From the NCBI GenBank assembly GCA_937775295.1, contig CALKBZ010000003.1, positions 275,001 through 339,000 on the forward strand: a stretch of DNA of 64,000 nucleotides, read 5' to 3'. This DNA is from an uncultured Opitutales bacterium (GTDB lineage: Bacteria > Verrucomicrobiota > Verrucomicrobiia > Opitutales > Coraliomargaritaceae). The notes beneath the pieces are model-generated. The model made no database searches, was not told the origin of the DNA, and saw only the letters and a program-made list of their open reading frames with translations. Each line of letters opens with the position of its first letter. Within the stretch, counting starts at the first letter, position 1. Positions 26,049-35,343 of this stretch are shown here, one piece after another. Both the position numbers and the translations under genes were made by a program.

Positions 26049-26489
26049 ATGAACTTTATCGCCGCTCTTGCGGGATCTGGGCTGGTTGGTTCCGATTTTG
26101 ATATTAATTGGCTCGTTGACGGGGTAAACCAGACGGCGAATGCTGCCATGCCGGCGCTCGCTGGTGGCTTTTACGGCACCGTCTACAACTTGCGGATGAA
26201 TGTCCAGCAGTCTAACACGGTCACTGTCGACATGCGCCCCGTGACCATCGCAACGGGCGCGACCAGAGCATGGGAGGGGCTGGTTACCAACGGTGAACTG
26301 GGAGCTGGCCTCCACGTGGACAGCCTCGGCCAAGTCGCTTTTAATTGGGAACTAGCTGAAGGCCTCACTAATCCCGGCAGTAACTACATGCAGGTGATCG
26401 ACATTACAGTAATTCCTGAGCTCTCCTGTTCCACCGCACTGCTCGGTCTGGGCGCTCTGGCTTTAGCCTTTAAGCGGCGCAAGAGATAA
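26049..26489 (+). pseudogene. C-terminal part of a PEP-CTERM-like exported protein, probably truncated
   Basis: The open frame encodes 146 residues without a signal peptide. The last 26 residues have the PEP-CTERM layout: VIPELSCSTALLGLGALAL, then AFKRRKR, i.e. a short P-E motif (PEL instead of PEP), a single transmembrane helix and a basic tail. This is the sorting signal handled by exosortase in biofilm-forming Gram-negatives. The body (NGELGAGLHVDSLGQVAFNW) looks like a beta-sandwich surface protein. Missing N-terminus and an imperfect signal suggest a decayed gene. An intact short gene with an unusual start is the alternative. Confidence 0.6.
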
Positions 26490-26635
26490 CCCCCTTAGTT
26501 TCGAGGGTAGTCGGTAGCTACAGCACTTGGGCTTCCCGCAAGGGTACCCACACTAAGCTGGCATCCGGCGACTCCGACAACGATGGAGCGAGGAAAAGGG
26601 GCAAATGCAAAATATAAAGATTTCTGGCAGTTTCG

Positions 26636-29176
26636 TTACTCCACGATCGACTTCAATTCCAGTGGCACGATTTTGATCATGCTGTGCTCCTTAGCTTGCG
26701 GTATCGAAAGTTCGAATACGATTTGGAAGTCGTTGAGCGCTTCAGGGTCGACTAGGGTTTGCTCAATTTTCCAGGTGTTGCGGTCGTCGGATTCAGTGAT
26801 CTTGGTGTTGGCCTTGTTGCGGGCTTCGGGGTCGAGGCGGATCCATTCGTGGCCTTCGTAGTAGGCGTCCATTGTTTTGCCGAGCTCGGTGTATTTCCAC
26901 TTGGCTTCGGGAAACATCTGTTCGAGTGGGAAGTTCTCGTCGATCTCCTGATATTCCTTATTGGCCAACAAGCGCAGGAAGCGGAACACCTCGTTGCGGA
27001 CTAGGCGAGTGAAGGCTTCGCGGTCGCGGGTGATGTCGGTCGGGCCTTTCGGCGCGGGCTGAGCTTCGTCGGTGTTGGGCTTGTAGTCGGGGTCTTTGAG
27101 CGTCTCCCATTCGTCGAGCAGGCTGGAGTCGGTAATCCGCAGCAGCGTCTCGATGTAGGTGATCACTTCATCGACGGCTTCGGTCTTGAAGGCCGGTGGG
27201 ATGGTGTTGCTCAGCACGCGGTAAACGTTGGTCAGGTGGCGCAGCAGCAGGCCTTCAGCGCGCATCAGTCCGTAACTCTTGATGTAGTCGGAGAAGCTGC
27301 TGTAACGCTCAAACATCTCGCGGGCGATGGACTTGGGCTTGATGTTTTCGGTACCTACCCAGGGGTGCTCGGCAGCGAAGATGTTAAAGGTCTCGTAGAT
27401 GAATTCGCCCTCAGGCTTGAGGTATTCGATCTTTTCGAGTTCTTCCATGCGCTGGTCGTATTCGACGCCGGCGGCCTTCATCTCGACAAATTTGTCGCTC
27501 TTCAATTTGTCGACTTGTTTACGCAGAATGATGTCGGGATTTTCGAGAATGGATTCGACTAAGCTGAGGAGTTTGAGCTCGTATTCGGGCGCGGTGGTGT
27601 CGAGTAGTCCGAGTGTGTCGATGCAGTAGAGCGCGAGGGTTTGGTTGAGCGAAAAGTCGTCTTGTAGCTCGACGTTGATGCGTAGCTTTTGCTCTGTGCC
27701 TTTAGGTTGGATCTCGATAATGCTGCGGTCGACCAGTGCTCGAAACAGCTGGAAGGATTGCTTGCGCATGGTCTTCTTGGAGCCGTCGTTGTTGTGGCAG
27801 TCATTAATTAGCGCGCGCATGGCTGCACAGCCGTCGCCTGTGCGGCCGAGGACGTTGAGCAACATGCCGTGTGATACTTTGAAGCTGGATTTGAGTGGCT
27901 CGGCGGGAGCGGTTTGCAAGCGGGTAAAGGTCTGTTCGTCCCAATGCACGAAGCCGCGCTCGGGGGGCTTGCGCTTGACCAGCTTCTTTTTCTTTTTCGG
28001 ATCGCCTGCGGCTTTGGCTTCGAGGCGCTTATTCTCGATCACATGCTCGGGTGCCATCGAGACGACATAGCCGTGATCGTCGAATCCTTTGCGGCCTGCG
28101 CGGCCACTGATTTGGTGGAAGTCGCGGGCGGTGAGAATGCCGGTTTTGACGCCGCCATATTTACAGAGCTGGGTGAAGAGCACGGTGCGGATTGGCACGT
28201 TGACGCCGACGCCGAGGGTATCAGTGCCGCAAATGACTTTGAGCATGCCTTTCTGGGCGAGCTTCTCGATCAGCACGCGATACTTGGGAAGCAAGCCCGC
28301 GTGGTGCAGGCCGATGCCGCTACGCAGCAGCTTTTTGATCTCTTTGCCAAAGGGACTGGAGAAGGCGACGTCCTGCAGCTCTTTGGTGATCAGTGCTTTT
28401 TCCTCTTTGCTGCAGACGTTGAGGCTGAGGATGCTTTGCGCGGTCTCGGATGCGGAGCGTTGCGTGAAGTGGACGATGTAAACGGGGAATTTGTTGGCCG
28501 CTTGAAGTTTTTCCAGTGTCTCGGTCAGCGGGTCTTCGGCGTAAGTGAATTCGAGCGGCACGGGGCGCTCGGTGCTAAAGACGGTGACGCACTCGTTGCC
28601 AGTAACGCGCTCTAGTTCACGCTCGAAGAAGCGTGTTTCGCCGAGGGTGGCGGAGATCAGCAGGAAGCGTGACTGTGGCAGTGTGAGCAGGGGGGCTTGC
28701 CACGCGCCGCCGCGTTCGAGGTCGGAATAGTAGTGGAATTCGTCCATGATGACGTCGTGGACTTTCGCCTGGTCACCGTCGCGAAGGGCGATGTTTGCGA
28801 GGATCTCGGCGGTGCAGCACAGGATCGGAGCGCCGCGGTTGACGCTGGCGTCTCCAGTCATCATGCCGACATTTTCGGGGCCGAAGTCGCGGCAGAGCGA
28901 GAGGAACTTTTCGTTGACCAGCGCCTTGATCGGGCAGGTGTAGACGGATTGGCGACCTTGCGAGGCGGAGAGGAAATGGAGTGCGGCGGCGACCAAGGAT
29001 TTGCCTGAACCAGTGGGGGTGTTGAGAATGACGTTCTTGCCCGAAAAGAGTTCGAGGATGGCTTCCTCTTGTGCGGGGTAGAGCTCGATGCCCTTGGCCA
29101 GTGCATACTCAAGGAAGTGCTCCATGAGGTCATCGGGATCGGTAACGGTGGTGAGCGGCTTGAGCGGGAAATTCAT
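26636..29176 (-). CDS. Ski2-like DExH helicase with DUF3516 C-terminus
   Basis: 846 residues. Q-motif region [12 protein letters not shown], Walker A TPTGSGKS near residue 56, motif Ib TAEILAN, DEFH near 145 (DExH box), motif III SATLG, and motif [14 protein letters not shown] near 345 define the two RecA domains of a superfamily 2 RNA helicase. A long C-terminal region (about 430-846) matches the DUF3516 extension found with this helicase in actinobacteria and verrucomicrobia. A basic stretch [15 protein letters not shown] follows the core. It is likely to be an RNA-remodelling enzyme in the cytosol. Its start is preceded by heptad repeats (29184-29218). Confidence 0.88.
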   Translation of the reverse strand: MNFPLKPLTTVTDPDDLMEHFLEYALAKGIELYPAQEEAILELFSGKNVILNTPTGSGKSLVAAALHFLSASQGRQSVYTCPIKALVNEKFLSLCRDFGPENVGMMTGDASVNRGAPILCCTAEILANIALRDGDQAKVHDVIMDEFHYYSDLERGGAWQAPLLTLPQSRFLLISATLGETRFFERELERVTGNECVTVFSTERPVPLEFTYAEDPLTETLEKLQAANKFPVYIVHFTQRSASETAQSILSLNVCSKEEKALITKELQDVAFSSPFGKEIKKLLRSGIGLHHAGLLPKYRVLIEKLAQKGMLKVICGTDTLGVGVNVPIRTVLFTQLCKYGGVKTGILTARDFHQISGRAGRKGFDDHGYVVSMAPEHVIENKRLEAKAAGDPKKKKKLVKRKPPERGFVHWDEQTFTRLQTAPAEPLKSSFKVSHGMLLNVLGRTGDGCAAMRALINDCHNNDGSKKTMRKQSFQLFRALVDRSIIEIQPKGTEQKLRINVELQDDFSLNQTLALYCIDTLGLLDTTAPEYELKLLSLVESILENPDIILRKQVDKLKSDKFVEMKAAGVEYDQRMEELEKIEYLKPEGEFIYETFNIFAAEHPWVGTENIKPKSIAREMFERYSSFSDYIKSYGLMRAEGLLLRHLTNVYRVLSNTIPPAFKTEAVDEVITYIETLLRITDSSLLDEWETLKDPDYKPNTDEAQPAPKGPTDITRDREAFTRLVRNEVFRFLRLLANKEYQEIDENFPLEQMFPEAKWKYTELGKTMDAYYEGHEWIRLDPEARNKANTKITESDDRNTWKIEQTLVDPEALNDFQIVFELSIPQAKEHSMIKIVPLELKSIVE

Positions 29177-29183
29177 TTGGGAA

Positions 29184-29218
29184 GAGGTCTGAGGAAAGAG
29201 GGAAGAGGGCTGAGAGCA
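29184..29218. repeat. Degenerate 7-bp tandem repeat, cluster 1
   Basis: Five consecutive heptamers, GAGGTCT, GAGGAAA, GAGGGAA, GAGGGCT, GAGAGCA, just upstream of the helicase start codon. The same GAGNNNN heptamer type recurs at 29823-29871 on the same strand. Confidence 0.7.
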
Positions 29219-29420
29219 TTTGGGTTAAGCGGTGGAGTGCAAGTGTGGGTTGTGCCGACGCTGCTATAATAAATAGGGGCTGAGTTATGGCATTGGTTCG
29301 GCCTGCGACGAGTACCGGCGCTACGGTTGATCTCTGTACAGATCGGTTTCACCTTTTAGTTGATTTTTGCCGTGCTCGAAAGTGGTTTCAATATCGGTTC
29401 GGTTGGGTAGGGTGCGGTGC

Positions 29421-29831
29421 ATGACTGATACGAAGACTTTGTGTGCCTGCGGGAGTGGTGCGAACTATGCCGATTGCTGTGAGCCGTTTCACTCTGGCAG
29501 GGAGAAGGCTCCGACGGCGGAGGCTTTGATGCGTTCACGCTACTGCGCTTATGTGCGTGGGCAGATCGATTACCTAGTTGCGACGACTTTGGCCGCGGTG
29601 CGTACGACGGATTTGTGGGTAAATTATAAGTCCACTGCCGACTCGATCCAGTGGATCGGTTTGGAAGTGATGAGCGTCTCGCAGGGCGGTGCGGGGGACA
29701 AGACCGGCAAGGTCGAATTTAAGGCGAGTTATATTCAGGATGGTGAGCCGGCGATTCATCACGAGTGGTCGCGCTTTCGCCGTAGCGGAGGCCACTGGTA
29801 TTATATGGATGGTGTGATTAAAGAGACTTGA
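29421..29831 (+). CDS. ychJ: YchJ-like SEC-C motif protein (UPF0225)
   Basis: 136 residues from the ATG at 29421, which places the SEC-C zinc motif right at the N-terminus as in the family; the earlier ATG at 29367 would add an unrelated tail. CACGSGANYADCC is the four-Cys/SEC-C metal site, followed by KAPTAEALMRSRYCAYVRG, the YchJ signature, and a cone-fold domain ending HHEWSRFRRSGGHWYYMDG. The function is not established; SEC-C motifs bind zinc and contact partners such as ribosomes or SecB. The stop codon runs into a heptad-repeat tract. Confidence 0.9.
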   Translation: MTDTKTLCACGSGANYADCCEPFHSGREKAPTAEALMRSRYCAYVRGQIDYLVATTLAAVRTTDLWVNYKSTADSIQWIGLEVMSVSQGGAGDKTGKVEFKASYIQDGEPAIHHEWSRFRRSGGHWYYMDGVIKET

Positions 29832-29871
29832 GGGCTGAGAGCTGAGACTTGAGGACTCAGACTAGATAACT
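29823..29871. repeat. Degenerate 7-bp tandem repeat, cluster 2
   Basis: Seven consecutive heptamers beginning inside the last codons of ychJ: GAGACTT, GAGGGCT, GAGAGCT, GAGACTT, GAGGACT, CAGACTA, GATAACT. One repeat provides the ychJ stop codon. Confidence 0.8.
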
Positions 29872-29998
29872 CAGGAAGAACCGCGTGAGGCGTAGCCTTT
29901 TAGGCTGGAAAGCTAATGGGTGCTGTTTCACTACTTACTGGGGTCATGAATTCGCCAAGCCCTGTTCGTAGTGATTCTATCGTTTTTTTAATACCCTT

Positions 29999-31846
29999 AT
30001 GTTTATGGAATTGTCCCTAAAAATCATTATCGTCGTTGCCATTTTGAGTGGCTTCCTGTCCATTACTCAAGCGCACGAAATCCGTCAGCCCACTGGTCTA
30101 ATTGCTCCTAATAGTGATTGGAAGTATGATGACGATGGTGAGGTTGACGCTGGGTGGGAGACGCCAGAGTTCAATGATGAAGTCTGGGGGACAGCGCAGT
30201 CGCTGTTGGGCTACGGGGAGCACTATCTGACTAAGCCCCACCTTGAGAAGGGAAGGCTCGACTATTATTTACGGCATCAATTCAAGGTGAAAGATCGCAC
30301 TGCGATTCCTAGTTTGATTCTGCGTGCTCGTTACGACGATGCGTTTGTGGTGTATTTGAATGGAACAGAGTTGACGCGCACGCAGCCCTTGGATGGGAGT
30401 GCCTTGCGGGCTCACGAAGCTAAGCAGTTCGAGACCTTTGAGCTGCCGGCGACTGCGCTGCGAAATGGTGTGAATACATTGGCTGTCAGGCTGGTGAATG
30501 CGAAATCAAGTAGCTCGGATATCGTCTGGGATGCTAACTTGCTTGCTGGCGACGCGATTGGGACTGATCCGAAGCCCTCCGCGGTGAAGCAGGGTGCCAA
30601 GGCAGAGTTCGCGGCGACGCATGGCATTATTCGTGGGCCTTATTTACAAAATGCCAGCGAGTCTGCGATCACGATCCGTTGGCGCACCAGTTCCCCGACG
30701 CGTGGGCGAGTCGATTATTGGCCGTCAGAGGGTGATGAGCGCTTTTTCGCGCAAGAGCCTGTGCCGACGACCGAGCACAGTGTGCGTTTGAATGGCCTAG
30801 GATTAGGGAGCACTTACCGTTATAAGATCGCGGGCACAAACCCGACCTATCAATTTAGCACACTTCCCGCTGCGCATGTAGCCGCATCGACGCGTATTTG
30901 GATTATCGGTGATTCCGGAACGGGGAATGATAATGCGCGTGCGGTCTATCAGGCGTATCGTGAATTTACTGGAGAGCGTCCGACTGATGTGTGGTTGATG
31001 CTGGGCGATAATGCGTATACTGACGGAACGGATCAACAGTTTCAAAACGCAGTCTTTAATCTCTATAATCCCTTGCTGCATAATACTTGTCTGTGGCCAA
31101 CGGTGGGCAATCATGAGACGGTGTGGTCAAGGAAGGACAACAATCCTTTGACTCAGAATCAAGCGGATCCCTACCTCGCGATCTTTGATATGCCTAGTGA
31201 GGGCGAAGCGGGGGGCGTGCCTTCGGGTAGCGAGCTTTACTACAGCTTTGATTATGGGCGCACTCATTTCATTTGCTTGGACTCACAAGTGAGTGACCGC
31301 AGTCAGGGAGGGGCGATGCATCGCTGGTTAAAGTCCGATTTAGAGCAAGTCAGTGAGGAGGATTACGATTGGGTGATCGCATACTGGCATCACCCGCCCG
31401 ATACGCATGGCACGCATAATTCAGACAAGGAACGGCAGCATTTTGATATGCGAGAGAACTTCCTACCAATGCTTGAAGCGCACGGTGTCGATTTGACCTT
31501 TGGCGGTCATAGTCATACCTATGAGCGTTCGATTTTAATGAATGGCCATTATGGGACGAGTGATACGTATGATGCTGCTGTCCATGCTGTGGATGCAGGC
31601 GATGGTCGGCCAGAAGGAGATGGGAGCTATCGTCAAGGTGCGCATCAGACACATGGCACCATACACACGGTGGCTGGAAGTTCGAGTAAGATTGGCCCAT
31701 TTCGAGCCGAGCATTTGCCTTTTATGGTAGAGAATCTTTCGGCGCTTGCCTCTGTGGTGGTCGATGTCGAGGGGCGCGCTCTCCATGTCACGACGCTGGG
31801 GAGTCAGGGCGAAACACTTGACTCTTACACCTTGTTAAAGGACTGA
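29999..31846 (+). CDS. Exported purple acid phosphatase-like metallophosphoesterase
   Basis: 615 residues with a signal peptide (IIVVAILSGFLSITQA, cleaved near residue 25). Residues 28-190 resemble a jelly-roll carbohydrate-binding-like domain (WETPEFNDEVWGTAQSLLGY). About 208-285 is a fibronectin-like purple acid phosphatase N-domain (RGPYLQNASESAITIRWRTS). Residues 295-545 are the catalytic domain with the metal ligands in order: IIGDSGTG, LGDNAYT, VGNHE, YWHHPP, GGHSH. It would hydrolyse phosphomonoesters in the periplasm or outside. A Tyr near the second Asp (NAYT) fits the iron-binding Tyr of the family. It is probably cotranscribed with the GIY-YIG gene 6 bp downstream. Confidence 0.9.
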   Translation: MFMELSLKIIIVVAILSGFLSITQAHEIRQPTGLIAPNSDWKYDDDGEVDAGWETPEFNDEVWGTAQSLLGYGEHYLTKPHLEKGRLDYYLRHQFKVKDRTAIPSLILRARYDDAFVVYLNGTELTRTQPLDGSALRAHEAKQFETFELPATALRNGVNTLAVRLVNAKSSSSDIVWDANLLAGDAIGTDPKPSAVKQGAKAEFAATHGIIRGPYLQNASESAITIRWRTSSPTRGRVDYWPSEGDERFFAQEPVPTTEHSVRLNGLGLGSTYRYKIAGTNPTYQFSTLPAAHVAASTRIWIIGDSGTGNDNARAVYQAYREFTGERPTDVWLMLGDNAYTDGTDQQFQNAVFNLYNPLLHNTCLWPTVGNHETVWSRKDNNPLTQNQADPYLAIFDMPSEGEAGGVPSGSELYYSFDYGRTHFICLDSQVSDRSQGGAMHRWLKSDLEQVSEEDYDWVIAYWHHPPDTHGTHNSDKERQHFDMRENFLPMLEAHGVDLTFGGHSHTYERSILMNGHYGTSDTYDAAVHAVDAGDGRPEGDGSYRQGAHQTHGTIHTVAGSSSKIGPFRAEHLPFMVENLSALASVVVDVEGRALHVTTLGSQGETLDSYTLLKD

Positions 31847-31852
31847 GCTAGC

Positions 31853-32101
31853 ATGGAGTGGAGTATCTACATGCTGCGTTGTGGAGACGATAGTCTCTAC
31901 ACGGGCGTCGCGACGGATGTGGCGCGGCGCTTAGGCGAGCATCAAGCGCAAGGGCCGAAGGCGGCGAAATATCTGCGTGGCCGTGCACCATTGAAATTAG
32001 TCTATACGCGTGAGGTTGGAACACGCTCGGAGGCTTTAAAGGAGGAGTGGCGGATTAAGCGCCTCAGTCGTGCGCAGAAAGAAGCCTTACTTTTGGTTTA
32101 G
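31853..32101 (+). CDS. GIY-YIG superfamily nuclease-like protein (UPF0213/YhbQ type)
   Basis: 82 residues. The GIY-YIG core is SIYMLRCGDDSLYTGVATDV, then RRLGEHQAQGPKAAKYLRGR, then LVYTREVGTRSEALKEEWRI, with the catalytic Arg and Glu in place. Length and layout match single-domain YhbQ-like proteins, which act on DNA ends or have unknown substrates. It starts 6 bp after the phosphatase stop. Confidence 0.9.
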   Translation: MEWSIYMLRCGDDSLYTGVATDVARRLGEHQAQGPKAAKYLRGRAPLKLVYTREVGTRSEALKEEWRIKRLSRAQKEALLLV

Positions 32102-32391
32102 CGGTAATTCGGTCGCTATTTGCGGTGTATTTTATTTCTGCGGCGGGTCGATCCGCTAGCTAAAGCAAGCGTTGTGCTGAATCGTGAAAGGAGTTTGGGC
32201 GACTCGGCCACGTTTAATCACTCATCCAACAACAAGTTGCCCATGCTCCCGTTCAAATGTCCCATCTTAAGTGAGACGCGCTAGCGTCTTGGCTGTTCTC
32301 CAAACTTTGATGCGGCCAGAGCAAGCAACACTGCCATGGCGTTCGGGAGGAGCGCCTTTGCCCAACCAAACCTTTCACGTCCGATGGGCAC
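32102..32391. other. Intergenic region with worn REP-like hairpins
   Basis: No coding frame is supported. GGGCGACTCGGCCAC near 32199 resembles the palindrome at 24691-24709. Near 32275 an imperfect dyad reads AGACGCGCTAGCGTCT. Nothing else is recognisable. Confidence 0.4.
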
Positions 32392-32424
32392 AAAAAAATC
32401 CCTAAGGCAATATGCCTTAGGGAT
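32392..32424 (-). terminator. Rho-independent terminator of tRNA-Arg
   Basis: The 12-bp stem ATCCCTAAGGCA / TGCCTTAGGGAT has a three-base loop and is followed on the minus strand by seven T residues, ten bases past the tRNA 3' end. Confidence 0.93.
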
Positions 32425-32433
32425 TTTTAAAAA

Positions 32434-32510
<77 letters not shown>

Positions 32511-32599
32511 TTATTGGGAAGCCGGGATAAAGACAAGGTGGGTGGATGAGATCAAGCAGAACTTTGCAAAAAGTTAACTTTTTTTGAACTCGCTTCGCG

Positions 32600-32965
32600 C
32601 TATCCTTGAAAACGCACGTAATACACCATGGATGCGGCTAAGATGCCGAGTCCTAGGATGCTCCACCAGAGAGGTTTAGCGAGGGCAGGTTTGCGGTTGA
32701 TGAGGGCGATGACACCCCCTAATGCGAGCCAGATCACCATTTTTACGATGAGCCAAGGTTCTGTAAAGCTGTAGCCGAGCTTGGTAATCATACCAAATCC
32801 AGCGATCAGGATGAGTAGTAGGCCGATGCCACTGGTTATAGAGCCAAGTTTACGAACGGCTGCGTTGTGGCTGTTGGCTAGGCTGCGACCGAGCAGGGCT
32901 CCGTAGCCCATGAAGAGCATGATGATTCCGGTCACGTGAAGGATCTGGTAAATGTATGCGGGCAT
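32600..32965 (-). CDS. Small four-helix membrane protein, unknown function
   Basis: About 121 residues from the ATG at 32965 (MPAYIYQILHVTGIIMLFMG); a GTG three codons upstream is possible. Four transmembrane helices span nearly the whole length: about 5-25, 43-63, 73-90 and 98-116. HVTGIIMLFMGYGALLGR resembles SirB/DUF2269-like small membrane proteins, but I cannot assign it firmly. It lies downstream of the HPF terminator on the same strand, so it is probably transcribed separately. Confidence 0.7.
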   Translation of the reverse strand: MPAYIYQILHVTGIIMLFMGYGALLGRSLANSHNAAVRKLGSITSGIGLLLILIAGFGMITKLGYSFTEPWLIVKMVIWLALGGVIALINRKPALAKPLWWSILGLGILAASMVYYVRFQG

Positions 32966-32990
32966 GGGCAGCACTTTTGTGAAGATCGTG

Positions 32991-33027
32991 AAAAAAGCAA
33001 GCCCGACTCTCGGTGAAGAGTCGGGCT
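32991..33027 (-). terminator. Rho-independent terminator of the HPF gene
   Basis: AGCCCGACTCT / AGAGTCGGGCT form an 11-bp stem with a 6-base loop. On the minus strand TTGC and then six T follow. Confidence 0.88.
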
Positions 33028-33052
33028 AGTGTCAGTCTGCTAGGATGTTGTA

Positions 33053-33418
33053 CTAGAATGCCTTCGGTATTTCAGACGGAATGTCGATGACGTGTATATT
33101 CTTACGTTTGACCTGCTGTAGGCGAGAGCGTCGGCGGAGCATTCGGTCGAGCTTGTTGACCATGTCGTCAATTGACTTATACAGATCATCCGTCTCGGCA
33201 TGAGCATTATGATCGTTACCTCGCACTTCGAGGTGCCCTTTGGCTATAAATTCGTTCTGGTGTGTGCTTTGATGGGCGTCGTATTCAAGTTCCACTCGCA
33301 TGCGGACAATGTGATCTTCGTGCTCGAAGAGTTTTTCTATTTTTGCTTTTACCACATTTCGAATCGCATCGGTGAGATCCATATTTAACCCGGAGATGAT
33401 GACATCATGTTGCTTCAT
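33053..33418 (-). CDS. hpf: Ribosome hibernation promoting factor (short HPF/YfiA)
   Basis: 121 residues, the size of short HPF proteins. The beta-alpha-beta-beta-beta-alpha fold can be followed: DVIISGLNMDLTDAIRNVVK (strand 1 and helix 1), RMRVELEYDAHQS, EFIAKGHLEVRGND, then the amphipathic helix DDLYKSIDDMVNKLDRMLRR. The basic C-terminal part (RRRSRLQQVKRKN) contacts 16S rRNA. It binds the small-subunit A/P site region in slow growth and stops translation. No long-HPF dimerisation domain is present, so a partner such as RMF would be needed for 100S particles. Confidence 0.9.
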   Translation of the reverse strand: MKQHDVIISGLNMDLTDAIRNVVKAKIEKLFEHEDHIVRMRVELEYDAHQSTHQNEFIAKGHLEVRGNDHNAHAETDDLYKSIDDMVNKLDRMLRRRSRLQQVKRKNIHVIDIPSEIPKAF

Positions 33419-33559
33419 ATATTATTTATTCCTTTTCTATTGTGGGTTTATAATTAACGAAGACGATTGTCCCCGCCACTTTGACAAATCTGAGCAAAAA
33501 AAGAGCCAACACTATTTTGATCGCTACGATCAAGCGTGTTGGCATCTATTAACCTGAAT

Positions 33560-34393
33560 ATGCCAACACCTACTGAATATCTGAAAAACACGTCCGTAAT
33601 CATTGTTACTGGTGGTTCGTCTGGAATTGGCTGCTCAATTATCAAAGCAATTAAAGAATTAGCCCCGACTGCCACGGTATGCAACCTTTCTCGTTCAAAA
33701 CCGGTCGATTTTTTTGATCAACATTGCATTCATCTTGGCACGGACTTAACCGACTCGAAGGCACTCGCTGCTGCTGCGGAGCAAATAAATATAATTATAG
33801 CGGAGGCGGAGGCAGGCGAGGTCTTGCTGATTAATAATAGTGGCTTTGGGGATTACGGTCGTCAGCAGGATTTGGATCGAGTCAAGCAGTTGCAGATGAT
33901 TGATCTGAATGTTCGAGCGGTGGTGGATCTGACTGCCCATTTACTGCCGCAGATGCTGGAGCGCGGTGGTTGCGTGGTGAATATGGCCTCGACCGCCGGC
34001 TTTCAGCCGACCGCATATTTGGCGACCTATGGCGCAACCAAGGCGTTTGTGTTGAATTGGACCCTGGCTTTGGGTGAGGATTTGCGAGGCACGAAAGTGC
34101 GGACCTTGGCGGTGTGTCCAGGCCCGACGCGGTCTAATTTCTTTAAATCAGCAGGTTTTGAGACTCCGCCGATGCAGGAGGGGGCGAGTTTGACCCCCGA
34201 TATGACGTCCGAGCAAGTTGCAGATTTGACGCTGCAGGCGCTGGCGAAGGGGCAGTCGCTGCTGGTGACTGGTTGGAGGAACAAGTTAATCGCATTTATT
34301 GGCAGTAAATTCCCGATCATCGTTGTGACTCGGGTCGGCGCTGCCATATTGCGCAAGATGCGTTTAGAAACACACAAAGGAAATTCGAAATGA
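33560..34393 (+). CDS. Short-chain dehydrogenase/reductase (SDR)
   Basis: 277 residues from the ATG at 33560 (MPTPTEYLKNTSVIIVTGGS); an upstream in-frame start would add eight residues. The classical SDR features are TGGSSGIG for NAD(P) binding, the NNSGFG variant of NNAG, catalytic Ser in NMASTAGF and YxxxK in TYGATKAF, and CPGPTRSNF after it. It is most like the DltE/YqjQ-type short-chain reductases of 260-280 residues. The C-terminal segment (VVTRVGAAILRKM) may be a membrane-associated helix. Substrate unknown. The stop overlaps the start of the pseudouridine synthase by 4 bp, so the two are cotranscribed. Confidence 0.87.
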   Translation: MPTPTEYLKNTSVIIVTGGSSGIGCSIIKAIKELAPTATVCNLSRSKPVDFFDQHCIHLGTDLTDSKALAAAAEQINIIIAEAEAGEVLLINNSGFGDYGRQQDLDRVKQLQMIDLNVRAVVDLTAHLLPQMLERGGCVVNMASTAGFQPTAYLATYGATKAFVLNWTLALGEDLRGTKVRTLAVCPGPTRSNFFKSAGFETPPMQEGASLTPDMTSEQVADLTLQALAKGQSLLVTGWRNKLIAFIGSKFPIIVVTRVGAAILRKMRLETHKGNSK

Positions 34394-35175
34394 ATCCATA
34401 CGGCGAAGAAGCTCCACTGGTCGATCTGGCCGTTTTTCCTGAATGGATACTGCAGGAAGACGAGAATCTGCTGATTATTAACAAGCCTGGTTGGTTGGTC
34501 TGTCATCCTTCCAAGAATGGTCCCTTGTCTAGCCTAGTGGGGGTGGTTCGAGAGCATACCGGAGCGGAAAAACTACACTTGGTCGCGCGCTTGGATCGCG
34601 AAACGAGTGGATTGATCGTCTTTGCAAAACGTCCGTCGGTAGCTCGAAAATTTCAGATGGCGATTCAGAATCGCATCGTGAAGAAAGAGTATTTGGCGAT
34701 TCTCGGAGGTGAGTTTGATCAGACGATCCATGTGAATGAGCCGATTGCTCGGCGTCGAGGCGGGCCAGTGATTGTTAAATCGGAAGTGAGTTACGACCGC
34801 ACTTCGCAGACCGCTGTGACCGACTTCATCCCGCTCATTTCAAAAAATGGCTATACGCTCTGCCGCGTTGAGCCTGAGACGGGCCGCAAACACCAGATTC
34901 GTGTGCATGCGGAATTTCTAGAAAAGCGCGTGGTCGGCGATAAAATCTACGGACCCGATGAAACCTTGTATATCGAGTTTATAGAGAATGGTTGGACGGA
35001 TCGTTTGGAAGCGGCTTTGCCGATCAAGCGTCAAGCACTGCATTGTTATCGCTATGTGTTTAACTTCCCTGAGGGGCCGATCTCATTTGCCGCTCCGCTA
35101 CAGGAAGACATGCTTGGGTTCTGCGAACAGCATATGGGGCTGAGCGCTGACGAAGTGATCGCGACTATTGAGTGA
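34390..35175 (+). CDS. RluA-family 23S rRNA/tRNA pseudouridine synthase
   Basis: 261 residues. The catalytic motif is VARLDRETSGLIVFAK near residue 70, with the nucleophilic Asp. The preceding LLIINKPGWLVCHPS and the later RVEPETGRKHQIRVHAEFL are the other two RluA hallmarks. There is no S4 domain. It converts uridine to pseudouridine in structured RNA; the exact site (RluA, RluC or TruC type) cannot be told. It starts inside the last codon of the SDR gene. Confidence 0.9.
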   Translation: MNPYGEEAPLVDLAVFPEWILQEDENLLIINKPGWLVCHPSKNGPLSSLVGVVREHTGAEKLHLVARLDRETSGLIVFAKRPSVARKFQMAIQNRIVKKEYLAILGGEFDQTIHVNEPIARRRGGPVIVKSEVSYDRTSQTAVTDFIPLISKNGYTLCRVEPETGRKHQIRVHAEFLEKRVVGDKIYGPDETLYIEFIENGWTDRLEAALPIKRQALHCYRYVFNFPEGPISFAAPLQEDMLGFCEQHMGLSADEVIATIE

Positions 35176-35343
35176 TTTGTCGGGTTATAGGCGCGAAGGC
35201 GAATTTCCCACGTGGATCCGCTATGGATGCAAGAGAGGGCGCGTCGCGCTCACTCCTATCTTGCAGTGCGAATGCGAAATATGCACTACGCCTTGTCGCG
35301 TGAGGGCTGTTTTAGAGCCTGAGTGGCACGCGGTTGACGCCGT

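Noticed and set aside
25907-26333. Antisense frames over the PEP-CTERM-like fragment
   Set aside because: They lack any family feature, while the plus strand ends in a recognisable sorting signal.
27914-28615. Long open frame (233 codons) opposite the DUF3516 helicase, plus others antisense to it
   Set aside because: The helicase frame has all family motifs; the antisense frame is a by-product of its codon bias and has no family features.
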